DNA of 10,807 bases, from positions 1-10,807 of the forward strand of contig CAZAQB010000112.1 of NCBI GenBank assembly GCA_964487155.1, given 5' to 3'. The translations under genes and the position numbers were made by a program. Source of the DNA: CAZAQB01 sp964487155. GTDB taxonomy: Bacteria > Pseudomonadota > Gammaproteobacteria > Nitrococcales > Nitrococcaceae. The notes beneath the pieces are model-generated. The model searched no databases and had not been told where the DNA came from. It saw only the letters and a list, made by a program, of their open reading frames with translations. Of this stretch, positions 1-7,103 are shown piece after piece; position 1 is the stretch's first letter; every line of letters begins with the position of its first letter.

Positions 1-1539
1 CTCGGGGATGTCCAGGCCCTCGCGCAGCAGGTTGATGCCCACCAGCACGTCGAACACCCCCAGGCGCAGGTCGCGGATGATCTCCATGCGCTCCACGGTG
101 TCGATGTCCGAGTGCAGGTAGCGCACCTTCACCCCGTGCTCGGCGAGATAGTCGGTGAGGTCCTCGGCCATGCGCTTGGTCAGCGTGGTGACCAGCACCC
201 GCTCGCCGGCCTCGACCCGGGCATTCGCCTCGGAGAGCAGGTCGTCCACCTGGGTGGAGGCCGGGCGCACCTCCACCGCCGGGTCCACCAGGCCGGTGGG
301 CCGCACCACCTGCTCCACCACGGCGCCGGCGTTACGCTCTTCATAGGGGCCAGGGGTGGCGGAGACGAAGATAGTCTGGGGCGCCAGGGCCTCGAACTCG
401 TCGAAGCGCAGCGGCCGGTTGTCGAGCGCCGAAGGCAGGCGGAAGCCGTACTCCACCAGGGTCTCCTTGCGGGAGCGATCGCCGCGGTACATGCCGCCGA
501 GCTGCGGGATGGTGACGTGGGACTCGTCCACGAACAGCAGGGCGTTCGGCGGCAGGTAGTCGAACAGGCAGGGGGGCGGCTCGCCGGCGGCGCGCCCCGA
601 GAGGTAGCGGGAGTAGTTCTCGATGCCGTTGCAGTAGCCCAGCTCCTGCATCATCTCCAGGTCGAACCGCGTGCGCTGCTCAAGGCGCTGGGCCTCCAGC
701 AGCTTGCCGGCCTCGCGCATCTCCGCGAGGCGCTCGCGCAATTCCACCTTGATCTGGTCGATGGCGTTGAGGATGGTCTCCCGGGGCGTCACGTAGTGGG
801 TCTTTGGGTAGATGGTGAGCCGCGAGACCCGCCGGCGCACCTCGCCGGTGAGCGGGTCGAAGTAGGCCAGGGACTCGATCTCGTCGTCGAACAGCTCGAC
901 GCGCACCGCCTCCTCGTCGGACTCCGCCGGGAAGATGTCGATGACATCGCCGCGGGCGCGGTAGGTACCGCGGGAGAGTTCCATGTCGTTGCGGGTGTAC
1001 TGAAGGTCGGCGAGCCGGCGCAGGATCAGCCGCTGGTCGATGCGATCGCCGCGCACCAGGTGCAGCACCATGCTGAGATAGGCCTTGGGATCGCCCAGGC
1101 CGTAGATGGACGACACCGAGGCGACGATCACCGTGTCGCGGCGCTCGATCAGGGCCTTGGTGGCGGACAGGCGCATCTGCTCGATGTGCTCGTTTACCGA
1201 GGCGTCCTTCTCGATGTAGGTGTCGGAAGCGGGCACGTAGGCTTCCGGCTGGTAGTAGTCGTAGTAGGAGACGAAATACTCCACCGCGTTGTCCGGGAAG
1301 AACTCCCGGAACTCGCCGTAGAGCTGGGCGGCCAGGGTCTTGTTGGGCGCCAGCACCAGGGCCGGTCGGCCGCGCTCGGCGATGACGTTGGCCATGGTGA
1401 AGGTCTTGCCCGAGCCGGTTACGCCCAGCAGGGTCTGGTGGGCGAGGCCATCGTCCAGGCCCTGCAGCAGGCCGTCGATGGCCGCGGGCTGGTCGCCGGC
1501 GGGCTGGTAGCCCGAGCGCAATCGAAAATCGCTGGTCAT
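1..1539 (-). CDS. uvrB: UvrABC excinuclease subunit B, N-terminal 513 codons (cut by the window edge)
   Basis: UvrB is the damage-verifying helicase-like subunit of nucleotide excision repair. It is loaded by UvrA onto DNA lesions and recruits UvrC for incision. Read from the ATG at 1539, the protein begins MTSDFRLRSGYQPAGDQP, as UvrB does. The Walker A motif GVTGSGKT is at residues 39-46, the strand-separating beta-hairpin region with YYDYYQPEAY at about 92-101, and the DESH motif at 338-341. The frame is open to base 1, ending in LREGLDIPE of the C-terminal helicase domain. About 160 residues are missing, including the UvrC-interacting UVR tail, because they lie outside the window. A short GGA lies 5 nt before the start codon. 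The gene is divergent from the aminotransferase gene, with 67 bp between the starts. I see no convincing LexA box in that gap. Identification is near certain from residue-level similarity to E. coli UvrB. Confidence 0.98.
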   Translation of the reverse strand, partial: MTSDFRLRSGYQPAGDQPAAIDGLLQGLDDGLAHQTLLGVTGSGKTFTMANVIAERGRPALVLAPNKTLAAQLYGEFREFFPDNAVEYFVSYYDYYQPEAYVPASDTYIEKDASVNEHIEQMRLSATKALIERRDTVIVASVSSIYGLGDPKAYLSMVLHLVRGDRIDQRLILRRLADLQYTRNDMELSRGTYRARGDVIDIFPAESDEEAVRVELFDDEIESLAYFDPLTGEVRRRVSRLTIYPKTHYVTPRETILNAIDQIKVELRERLAEMREAGKLLEAQRLEQRTRFDLEMMQELGYCNGIENYSRYLSGRAAGEPPPCLFDYLPPNALLFVDESHVTIPQLGGMYRGDRSRKETLVEYGFRLPSALDNRPLRFDEFEALAPQTIFVSATPGPYEERNAGAVVEQVVRPTGLVDPAVEVRPASTQVDDLLSEANARVEAGERVLVTTLTKRMAEDLTDYLAEHGVKVRYLHSDIDTVERMEIIRDLRLGVFDVLVGINLLREGLDIPE

Positions 1540-1570
1540 GGGATTCCGGACGGCGGCCTGTTAAGTTAAT

Positions 1571-1588
1571 GCGCTGGAAAATCAGCGC
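1571..1588. promoter_or_regulatory. Inverted repeat in the uvrB/aminotransferase divergent gap
   Basis: A perfect 6-bp inverted repeat (GCGCTG, six-base spacer, CAGCGC) sits centrally in the 67-bp gap between two divergent genes. It could be an operator shared by both promoters or a small hairpin in a leader. Half-site spacing is too short for a LexA box (CTG-N10-CAG). The function is unknown. Confidence 0.3.
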
Positions 1589-1594
1589 TCCACT

Positions 1595-1600
1595 GGGAGG
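1595..1600 (+). promoter_or_regulatory. Ribosome binding site fixing a TTG start
   Basis: GGGAGG ends 6 nt before the TTG at 1607, which is ideal Shine-Dalgarno spacing. There is no nearby in-frame ATG or GTG that preserves the family's usual N-terminus (xIQLxxRV), so this site supports TTG as the true start of the aminotransferase. Confidence 0.75.
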
Positions 1601-1606
1601 TCGACC

Positions 1607-2797
<1,191 letters not shown>

Positions 2798-2826
2798 ACA
2801 GGTCCGCCGGCAGCCTCCGGCGACGG

Positions 2827-2854
2827 TTGACGCCGGGGGCGGCACGGTTACAAT
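2827..2854 (+). promoter_or_regulatory. Sigma-70 promoter of tRNA-Asn
   Basis: The -35 box is TTGACG (2827-2832) and the -10 box is TACAAT (2849-2854), separated by 16 bp. Transcription would begin near 2861, about 6 nt before the mature tRNA 5' end, leaving a short leader for RNase P. It is the best-matching promoter in the window, as expected for a tRNA gene. Confidence 0.8.
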
Positions 2855-2866
2855 ACCGGCTTCCGT

Positions 2867-2942
2867 TCCCCGGTAGCTCAGTTGGTAGAGCAGGTGACTG
2901 TTAATCACCGGGTCGGCGGTTCGAGTCCGTCCCGGGGAGCCA
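2867..2942 (+). tRNA. tRNA-Asn (anticodon GUU)
   Basis: This is a 76-nt cloverleaf with CCA encoded. The acceptor stem TCCCCGG (2867-2873) pairs with CCGGGGA, followed by discriminator G and CCA (2940-2942). The D arm is AGCTCAGTTGGTAGAGC. The anticodon stem GGTGA/TCACC (2893-2897, 2905-2909) closes the loop CTGTTAA, with anticodon GTT at 2900-2902. The T loop is GGTTCGAGTCC. It reads AAC and AAU codons. It has its own promoter and terminator, so it is a single-gene unit. It sits exactly where core genes give way to toxin-antitoxin modules and an insertion element. tRNA 3' ends are common integration sites, but I found no second copy of its 3' end in the window. Confidence 0.98.
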
Positions 2943-2960
2943 ACAGATTCCTTGCTTTGC

Positions 2961-2988
2961 GAAGCCCGGCCCAGGCGCCGGGCTTTTC
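2961..2988 (+). terminator. Intrinsic terminator after tRNA-Asn
   Basis: AGCCCGGC (2963-2970), a six-base loop, and GCCGGGCT (2977-2984) form a perfect 8-bp GC-rich stem, extendable by one A-T pair, followed directly by a TTTT run (2984-2987). It starts 19 nt after the tRNA CCA and should end the tRNA transcript. Confidence 0.85.
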
Positions 2989-3172
2989 GTATCCCCGATT
3001 GCACCCTGGCCGACACGACCTGCGGCCCGCTGGAGTTCACGGTGGTCCGCGTGGGCGCGAGCCTGCCGACCTTCTTGGCGGTACTGCCCCAGCGGTGCGG
3101 AGTGTCGAGGTCGGCCCCGCGGCGCGAGCGGCACGCGGTCGCACATGGGCCGAGCATCCGGGCCCGACCGGA

Positions 3173-3442
3173 TCAGGCGGCATCCAGCCGTCGGGCGGCC
3201 TCCTCAAGGTCGTAGTCCATCTGCAGCCCGAGCCAGAAGCGCGGGCTGTTGCCGAAGTGCCGCCCCAGCCGCAGGGCGGTATCCGCGGTGATGGCCCGCT
3301 GGCCCCTGACGATTTCATTTATGCGCCGCGGCGGCACGCCGATTTCCCGGGCGAGCCGGTTCTGGCTGAGGCTCATGGGTAGCAGAAATTCCTCCCTCAG
3401 CACTTCGCCGGGGTGGATGTTGGGGATGCGGCTGTCGGCCAT
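3173..3442 (-). CDS. higA: HigA/GraA-family antitoxin (XRE helix-turn-helix)
   Basis: This is the antitoxin and DNA-binding partner of the toxin encoded just upstream. The 89-aa protein shows the family signature IHPGEVLREEFLLP (9-22), then a helix-turn-helix region (about 24-60) with LSQNRLAREIGVPPRRINEIVRG, and the conserved C-terminal FGNSPRFWLGLQMDYDL. From family knowledge, HigA-type antitoxins dimerise, wrap the toxin and repress their own promoter through an inverted repeat; one is present at 3757-3773. GGGAG lies 9 nt before the ATG. The gene starts 26 nt after the toxin stop, so the order is toxin first then antitoxin, as usual for higBA and graTA. The protein ends soon after the conserved core, slightly shorter than typical members (about 95-100 aa), but nothing conserved looks missing. 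Confidence 0.93.
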   Translation of the reverse strand: MADSRIPNIHPGEVLREEFLLPMSLSQNRLAREIGVPPRRINEIVRGQRAITADTALRLGRHFGNSPRFWLGLQMDYDLEEAARRLDAA

Positions 3443-3468
3443 AGCCCGGACTCCCGATGGCGGCTCGG

Positions 3469-3747
3469 CTAGTGATAGTCGACGATCTCAACCTGCTCGG
3501 CGCCATCGTTCCATACGAAGCAGATACGCCACTGATCATTGATGCGGATGCTGTACTGACCAGCCCGCTGCCCCGACAGTCCCTCCAGTCGGTTCGCCGG
3601 CGGTATCCGGAGGTCATCGAGGGAGACGGCGCTGTTGAGCATCCGCAGCTTGCGCCTCGCCGTTTGTTGAATCTGCTCGGGTAGCCGGCGCGAGAAGCGT
3701 CCCTGCCAGATACGCTGGGCTTCACGGTCCCTGAAGCTCCTGATCAT
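3469..3747 (-). CDS. higB: HigB/GraT-family toxin (RelE superfamily mRNA interferase)
   Basis: This family's toxins cut mRNA at the ribosome when free of their antitoxin. The 92-aa protein starts MIRSFRDREAQRIW and carries the C-terminal signature PPANRLEGLSGQRAGQYSIRI followed by NDQWRICFVW and EIVDYH. This strongly resembles GraT of Pseudomonas putida as I recall it. The basic and aromatic residues expected of an active RelE-fold toxin (R, Q, Y, W in the last 45 residues) are present, so it looks intact. I chose the ATG at 3747; an in-frame GTG at 3750 directly precedes it and could start the protein one residue earlier. No normal ribosome site precedes either start. A TATAGT box ends only 6 nt upstream, which would make the message leaderless or nearly so. 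The promoter overlaps an inverted repeat. Confidence 0.93.
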   Translation of the reverse strand: MIRSFRDREAQRIWQGRFSRRLPEQIQQTARRKLRMLNSAVSLDDLRIPPANRLEGLSGQRAGQYSIRINDQWRICFVWNDGAEQVEIVDYH

Positions 3748-3753
3748 CACCTG

Positions 3754-3773
3754 ACTATAACGCGCGGCGTTAT
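3754..3773 (-). promoter_or_regulatory. Probable higBA promoter and operator
   Basis: On the minus strand a TATAGT -10-like box (complement of 3754-3759) overlaps a perfect 7-bp inverted repeat, ATAACGC-GCG-GCGTTAT (3757-3763 and 3767-3773). This is the arrangement expected of an autorepressing HigA-type antitoxin. I see no good -35 box, and the predicted start of transcription is at or next to the toxin ATG. Confidence 0.6.
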
Positions 3774-3822
3774 GGCTCGGCCAGCGCGACCAGCGCTCGG
3801 GAAAACCCGAGACAGAGACATA

Positions 3823-3830
3823 ATCAGGTT
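3823..3830 (+). repeat. Target-site duplication, left copy (ATCAGGTT)
   Basis: The 8-bp ATCAGGTT lies directly outside the left terminal repeat and is repeated in the same orientation at 4015-4022 outside the right one. The base after each copy is also A, so a 9-bp duplication is possible, but 8 bp leaves the inverted repeats symmetric. Confidence 0.75.
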
Positions 3831-4014
3831 ACGGGGTCTCCATCTAAGCGGACCCACTCCGCTACGGGTGGCTCGCAGGGGCGCGCACGTGACGCAGCGG
3901 CTTCCCGAACCAAGCGTGGAACGCGCCCACCGACCTGTCCGGTAGTGCTCGCCAAGCCGAGGTTAGTCCGCTGCGACGTTCTACCGGCTCGGTCCGGTTA
4001 GATGGAGAGCCCGT
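3831..4014. mobile_element. MITE-like non-autonomous insertion element, 184 bp
   Basis: The ends are inverted copies of each other: 3831-3854 (reading ACGGGGTCTCCATCTAAGCG then GACC) and the reverse complement of 3991-4014, identical at 22 of 24 positions. Both differences (positions 6 and 17 of the repeat) are G/C exchanges. Directly outside are identical 8-bp sequences ATCAGGTT. There is no open reading frame of note inside, so any movement would need a transposase supplied from elsewhere. An 8-bp duplication is known for several families (IS66, IS256, ISL3, IS1595, ISAs1), and I cannot assign this element to one from its ends. It could also be an internally deleted insertion sequence. Its insertion between the higBA promoter and the hicBA 3' end disrupts no visible gene. 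Confidence 0.8.
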
Positions 4015-4022
4015 ATCAGGTT
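4015..4022 (+). repeat. Target-site duplication, right copy (ATCAGGTT)
   Basis: This is the second direct copy of the 8-bp sequence found at 3823-3830, immediately outside the right terminal inverted repeat of the 184-bp element. A perfect match suggests the insertion is not very old. Confidence 0.75.
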
Positions 4023-4036
4023 AAAGCGCAAATGAG

Positions 4037-4059
4037 GCCTCCTCGGCGCGGTGGGAGGC
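4037..4059 (-). terminator. Weak stem-loop downstream of hicA
   Basis: GCCTCC (4037-4042) and GGAGGC (4054-4059) form a 6-bp stem with an 11-nt loop about 80 nt past the hicA stop. On the minus strand it is followed by CTCATTT, a poor U tract, so termination there is only a possibility. Confidence 0.25.
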
Positions 4060-4137
4060 TTACTGTTGACCAATACGGCCGGTGCGTCGGCGAGGGAAGT
4101 CAGGCCGCCGCCGCGGATGGGTGGGGCTGGTAGTTGA

Positions 4138-4332
4138 TCAGAATGCCTTGGCCAGGCCAGCATCCTTGAGGATGCCGTTCGCGGTATGCCGAGACTTGAT
4201 CCTGGTTGGGACGGTGAACGGCCGGGCGGCGTGGGGGCTGGTCCATACCTCGTGATCACCACGCCCCTGGCGTAGACGGTGACAGCCGTTCTCGGCGAGG
4301 ATGCGACGGACGGGTTGGCCGTAGTCGTTCAC
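4138..4332 (-). CDS. hicA: HicA-family toxin (mRNA interferase)
   Basis: HicA toxins are small double-stranded-RNA-binding-fold proteins that cleave mRNA when not bound by HicB. The 64-aa protein reads VNDYGQPVRRILAENGCHRL followed by RQGRGDHEVW. H27 in the GDHEVW motif is the expected catalytic histidine. The C-terminal SRHTANGILKDAGLAKAF matches the conserved end of HicA proteins of this subgroup. I place the start at the GTG at 4332, because it overlaps the hicB stop as GTGA and gives the standard HicA length. The open frame extends farther upstream, but that extension is the antisense-like shadow of hicB. Translation is probably coupled to hicB, since no separate ribosome site is clear. 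The toxin looks intact. Confidence 0.9.
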   Translation of the reverse strand: MNDYGQPVRRILAENGCHRLRQGRGDHEVWTSPHAARPFTVPTRIKSRHTANGILKDAGLAKAF

Positions 4333-4568
4333 GCGGCCGGGCTGCGGACCCGCGTGCTGGCGTGGGCAATCAGTTCCACGGGGACGTCGATGCCGCCGTC
4401 CAGATCGCCGGCGGTCTCCAGCAGGTCCAGGATGGCGCCGGGCAGCTTCTCGGCCAGCTCTTCCAGGGTCTCGCCCTCCAGGCGCAGCCCGGGCACGTCG
4501 GACGACTCCACCAGCCACACACCGGCGTCGGCGTCGCGCACCGCCTTCACCACAATCACCTCGCCCAT
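4329..4568 (-). CDS. hicB: HicB-like antitoxin (DUF1902 type)
   Basis: This is the antitoxin of the hicBA pair, expected to bind HicA and block its active site. The 79-aa protein (MGEVIVVKAVRDADAGVWLV onward) shows the HicB-like partial RNase H fold pattern: an N-terminal strand, then GVWLVESSDVPGLRLEG, then the ETLEELAEKLPGAILDLLE helix. This resembles DUF1902 proteins, which are typically found next to HicA. The ATG at 4568 is preceded by GGGAGG with 7-nt spacing. A longer frame upstream to 4688 crosses the probable promoter and is rejected. The stop overlaps the hicA GTG by 4 nt. Unlike many HicB proteins there is no C-terminal helix-turn-helix or ribbon-helix-helix domain visible, so how autoregulation occurs is unclear, although a palindrome covers the -10 region. 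Confidence 0.88.
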   Translation of the reverse strand: MGEVIVVKAVRDADAGVWLVESSDVPGLRLEGETLEELAEKLPGAILDLLETAGDLDGGIDVPVELIAHASTRVRSPAA

Positions 4569-4593
4569 GGATGAGCCTCCCTTCGTAGCACCG

Positions 4594-4602
4594 ATGATCA
4601 TA
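4594..4602 (-). promoter_or_regulatory. Probable hicBA -10 box with overlapping palindrome
   Basis: On the minus strand TATGAT (complement of 4597-4602) is a good -10 hexamer about 30 nt upstream of the hicB ATG. It overlaps the perfect 8-bp palindrome ATGATCAT (4594-4601). No clear -35 box is seen. The palindrome is a candidate operator for the HicB or HicAB complex. Confidence 0.45.
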
Positions 4603-4727
4603 ACACTCGCCCCAACGCCCGGACGCCACCCTCCGGGCCCTCCACGAACCTGAGGCAGCACCGCGGCGCTGCCGAGCGCCCGGTTCACGAACCGACAGAA
4701 CGGCCGGCCTGCCGCCGTCCCCGCCCC

Positions 4728-5402
4728 TCACCGCATGGCCACCGCGCTCTGCAGCCGCTCGATGCGGTCGACCCTCTGCCAGCGGCCGCCGTTGTCCTCC
4801 ACCCGCCGCTGCCAGTGGGCGATGCGCTGGCGGTAGTGCTCCGGGTCGATGTTGTCGCCGTTACGGCGGATGACGTTGACGGCGACGACCTCGATGCCGC
4901 CGAGCTCCAGGGGCACGTCACGGTCCAGCTCCGGCTTCAGGTCCTCGTCCAGGTCGGAGAGCAAGAACAGCTGCTGCGTCTGCGCGCCGGTGCTCTGCAG
5001 AAAGTCGCGGGCCAGCAGGATGCCGCCGGTGAGGTCGCTGTGCCAGCTGGGCACGTCGAAGCCGTCCAGGAAGGCGTCGAGCTGCGCCCGCACCAGGCGT
5101 TTCTGGTCGTTGGCCACGCTGGGGCGGTGGTCGAAGTCGGCCCGGGCAATGAAGTTGCGCTCGGTGTAGCTGGTGTTGTCGATGAAGGCCACGGCGATGG
5201 AGTCGCCCGGGTTGAGGGTGCCGAGCAGGTAGCTGGTGACCTGCCGGGCCTTCTCCACCTCGCGGGCGTACTCGCCGGAGATGTCGATCAGCACCACGGC
5301 GGCGCGGTTCATCTGGCCCGCACCGCAGGCCGCCAGCAGCAGCGCCGCCAGGACGGCGGCGCCGAGGGCGGCGCGACGCTGGATGTGATTGCTCGCGGGC
5401 AT
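4728..5402 (-). CDS. Lipoprotein with von Willebrand factor A-like domain
   Basis: This is a 224-aa exported lipoprotein. A basic N-terminus and hydrophobic stretch end in the lipobox LLAAC, with C26 as the lipidation site. The rest reads as a single vWA (Rossmann-like) domain: AAVVLIDISGEY (34-45) supplies the first metal-site motif as D40-x-S42 with E44 where the third position is usually Ser, T125 in SDLTGG fits the MIDAS threonine, and D150 in LFLLSDLDED fits the final aspartate. The substitution at 44 may weaken or alter metal binding. vWA domains bind protein partners, often in a metal-dependent way. The gene starts 3 nt after the stop of the coiled-coil membrane protein and has GGAGG 8 nt before its ATG, so the two are cotranscribed. 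The likely partner is that membrane protein. The specific function is unknown to me. Confidence 0.88.
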   Translation of the reverse strand: MPASNHIQRRAALGAAVLAALLLAACGAGQMNRAAVVLIDISGEYAREVEKARQVTSYLLGTLNPGDSIAVAFIDNTSYTERNFIARADFDHRPSVANDQKRLVRAQLDAFLDGFDVPSWHSDLTGGILLARDFLQSTGAQTQQLFLLSDLDEDLKPELDRDVPLELGGIEVVAVNVIRRNGDNIDPEHYRQRIAHWQRRVEDNGGRWQRVDRIERLQSAVAMR

Positions 5403-5405
5403 GGC

Positions 5406-6944
5406 TCAGGCCTCCGAAAGGGTGGGTTCAGGGCCGGCGCCGTCGCCGGATGGCTCATGCCGGCCGCCGCGCTTGCGCCCGCGAGTGAGCCGGGCGGGCC
5501 AGCGGTCGGCCTGCTCCGGCTGGGCCTCGGCGTCGCCGGGCTCGGCGGCGGGCTTCGCGGTGCGGACGTGGCCGGTCACGATGCGCTCGATGCCGAGCGG
5601 CAGCATGACGAACAGGTCGTAGAGGCTGATCAGCATCCGGCTCAGGTGGCTGGCCGTCACGCCGGTCATCCGCAGCACCACCCGCGCGGTCCGCAGCACG
5701 CCCAGCAGCAGCAGGCCCAGCACGGTGCGCAGGGACTGCACGAAGGACTCCAGCGGGATGCCGACGAACGCCAGGGCGAAGGGCAGGACAAAGCCCAGCA
5801 CCATCTGGGCGATGGACGGAATCCAGCGGAACTGCTGATCGGCGATCGCCGCCCCGGCCAGGGACTGGGTCAGGGCCTGCTGGTCCAGGATCAGCAGGTC
5901 GCGCAGGTAGGCGAGCGAGGCCTCGATGCTGGCGAAGATCACCAGGATCACCAGCGCGGCGATGCCCATGCGCTTGCGCAGCCGGTCGTCCATGCGGCCG
6001 ATCATGGGGAACAGGCGGGTGATGCCCAGGGCCTCCAGCAGGAACAGGCCCATGGAGATCTCCACCATGATGATCACCAGGGCGGCGATCTCGGAGACCG
6101 GCATGCCGGCGAAATAGGCCCCGCCGCCCACCATCTCGGACATCGGCAGGGCGATCAGGTGGAAGTTGATGAGCCCGCCGAAGGCCGCCACCGCCAGCAC
6201 CAGGGCGGCGATGAAGAACTGGGTGAGGGACGAGGCCGCAAGCTGGTGCACCGCCGCGTCGTCGCCGTTGCGGATGGCCTCGTAGTCGGCCATGTGGCGG
6301 TCGATCCGGGCCGCCCGGTCCTCCAGGCCGGTGATCGTGCGCTGCACCTTTTCCATGTTCTGCTTCAGGCTACGCCAGTGCGCCGCCATGCCGCTCAGCA
6401 CCTTGTGGCGCTCCTGGGCATCCTTCTGGTAGGCCTTCTGGGTCTCCTTGCGGGCGGTCTCCACCGCCGACTTGATCTCGTTGAGGATGCGGTTGGTGGC
6501 CGGATCCCCCGAGCCCGGCAGCGCCGAGATGGTGGAGGCCACCTGGGACCACTCCGGCGGCAGCGGCGGGTTCTGGGTGGAGTTCTGGTAGTCCGCCTCG
6601 ATCTTCTCAAGCGTATCCTCAAGCCGCCGGTGCAGCTCGGGGTACTGGGCGAGTTCCCGCTCCACCACCGACTTCACCCGCGTGAACTCGCGCTCGATGG
6701 CCTGCTCGGTGGCCTCCCGGCCCTGGGCCAGCAGGACATCGCGGTTGCGCACCGAGACGCGGCGCTCCAGCTGGCGCAGGCTGGCCGCCGCCAGCCGCAG
6801 GGCATGATCGATGGCGCGCCCCGTGCTGCGCAGCAACTGGTGGGCGTGGGGGCGGCCGAAGTAGAGCACGGCCATGGCCAGCACGAGCCAGATCGCCAGC
6901 GACAGCGCCGCCGACTCGCTCCAGATGGTGAGGATGTCCCACAT
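5406..6944 (-). CDS. Coiled-coil multi-pass inner-membrane protein of unknown function
   Basis: This 512-aa protein belongs to no family I recognise. It has an N-terminal membrane segment (about 11-29), a long charged helical region (about 45-235, likely coiled coil, rich in E, R, K and Q), and four or five further membrane segments (about 241-265, 284-306, 326-347, 375-398 and possibly 402-424). A basic, proline-rich hydrophilic tail (460-512) follows. I chose the ATG at 6944 because GGGAGA precedes it by 7 nt and the protein then starts at its first membrane helix. A frame extension to 7769 runs antisense through the response regulator gene and is not real. The vWA lipoprotein follows after 3 nt, so the two probably act as one envelope complex. 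The divergent two-component pair probably controls it. A channel, scaffold or energy-coupled effector are all possible. Confidence 0.85.
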   Translation of the reverse strand: MWDILTIWSESAALSLAIWLVLAMAVLYFGRPHAHQLLRSTGRAIDHALRLAAASLRQLERRVSVRNRDVLLAQGREATEQAIEREFTRVKSVVERELAQYPELHRRLEDTLEKIEADYQNSTQNPPLPPEWSQVASTISALPGSGDPATNRILNEIKSAVETARKETQKAYQKDAQERHKVLSGMAAHWRSLKQNMEKVQRTITGLEDRAARIDRHMADYEAIRNGDDAAVHQLAASSLTQFFIAALVLAVAAFGGLINFHLIALPMSEMVGGGAYFAGMPVSEIAALVIIMVEISMGLFLLEALGITRLFPMIGRMDDRLRKRMGIAALVILVIFASIEASLAYLRDLLILDQQALTQSLAGAAIADQQFRWIPSIAQMVLGFVLPFALAFVGIPLESFVQSLRTVLGLLLLGVLRTARVVLRMTGVTASHLSRMLISLYDLFVMLPLGIERIVTGHVRTAKPAAEPGDAEAQPEQADRWPARLTRGRKRGGRHEPSGDGAGPEPTLSEA

Positions 6945-7103
6945 GGCGTTGTCTCCCGTGTCGCGGAACGGTGCCGGCGCGGAGAACCTGGGAGGGCCCT
7001 CCACCGCAGCTTGGGAGGGATTGTCGGAAGAGCCGGTGAAAACTGGGTGAGTACAGCCGCGTGATAGACTGTGACCCGGTTCGCGCCAGTGCCGGGGTGC
7101 GCC
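6945..7103. promoter_or_regulatory. Divergent control region between the effector and two-component operons
   Basis: This 159-bp gap separates the 5' ends of the two operons. It contains the direct repeat TGGGAGGG (6989-6996 and 7012-7019; 23 bp start to start, about two helical turns) and a perfect 12-bp palindrome GGAGGGCCCTCC (6991-7002) overlapping the first copy. Winged-helix regulators of the OmpR/PhoB class commonly bind direct repeats in phase with the helix. An extended -10-like TGATAGACT (7062-7070) could serve the regulator gene, although no good -35 is visible. Confidence 0.45.

Larger units (their letters stand above)
3751..4137. other. 387-bp gene-free stretch between the two toxin-antitoxin modules
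   Basis: No plausible coding region is present on either strand. The stretch holds the higBA operator (3757-3773), a tight hairpin CTCGGG-AAAA-CCCGAG (3796-3811) without a T run, a 184-bp MITE-like insertion (3831-4014) with target duplications, and a weak stem-loop (4037-4059) downstream of hicA. Confidence 0.7.

Noticed and set aside
112..1569. Long plus-strand open frame opposite uvrB (485 aa).
   Set aside because: It is antisense to a full-quality UvrB sequence, has His/Gly/Val-rich composition typical of a high-GC shadow frame, and matches no family.
1558..1590. Possible LexA (SOS) box before uvrB.
   Set aside because: CTG and CAG half-sites are present but 6 nt apart rather than 10, and an alternative CTG-N10 ends in GCG. 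Neither fits the consensus.
2805..2822. Hairpin CGCCGG/CCGGCG after the aminotransferase as a terminator.
   Set aside because: No T run follows and the second arm runs almost into the tRNA promoter. Termination cannot be supported from sequence.
4815..7064. 749-aa plus-strand open frame opposite the vWA and membrane protein genes.
   Set aside because: Composition is Gln/His/Gly/Asp-rich as expected of antisense of GC-rich coding DNA. The minus strand has a lipobox, membrane helices and ribosome sites instead.
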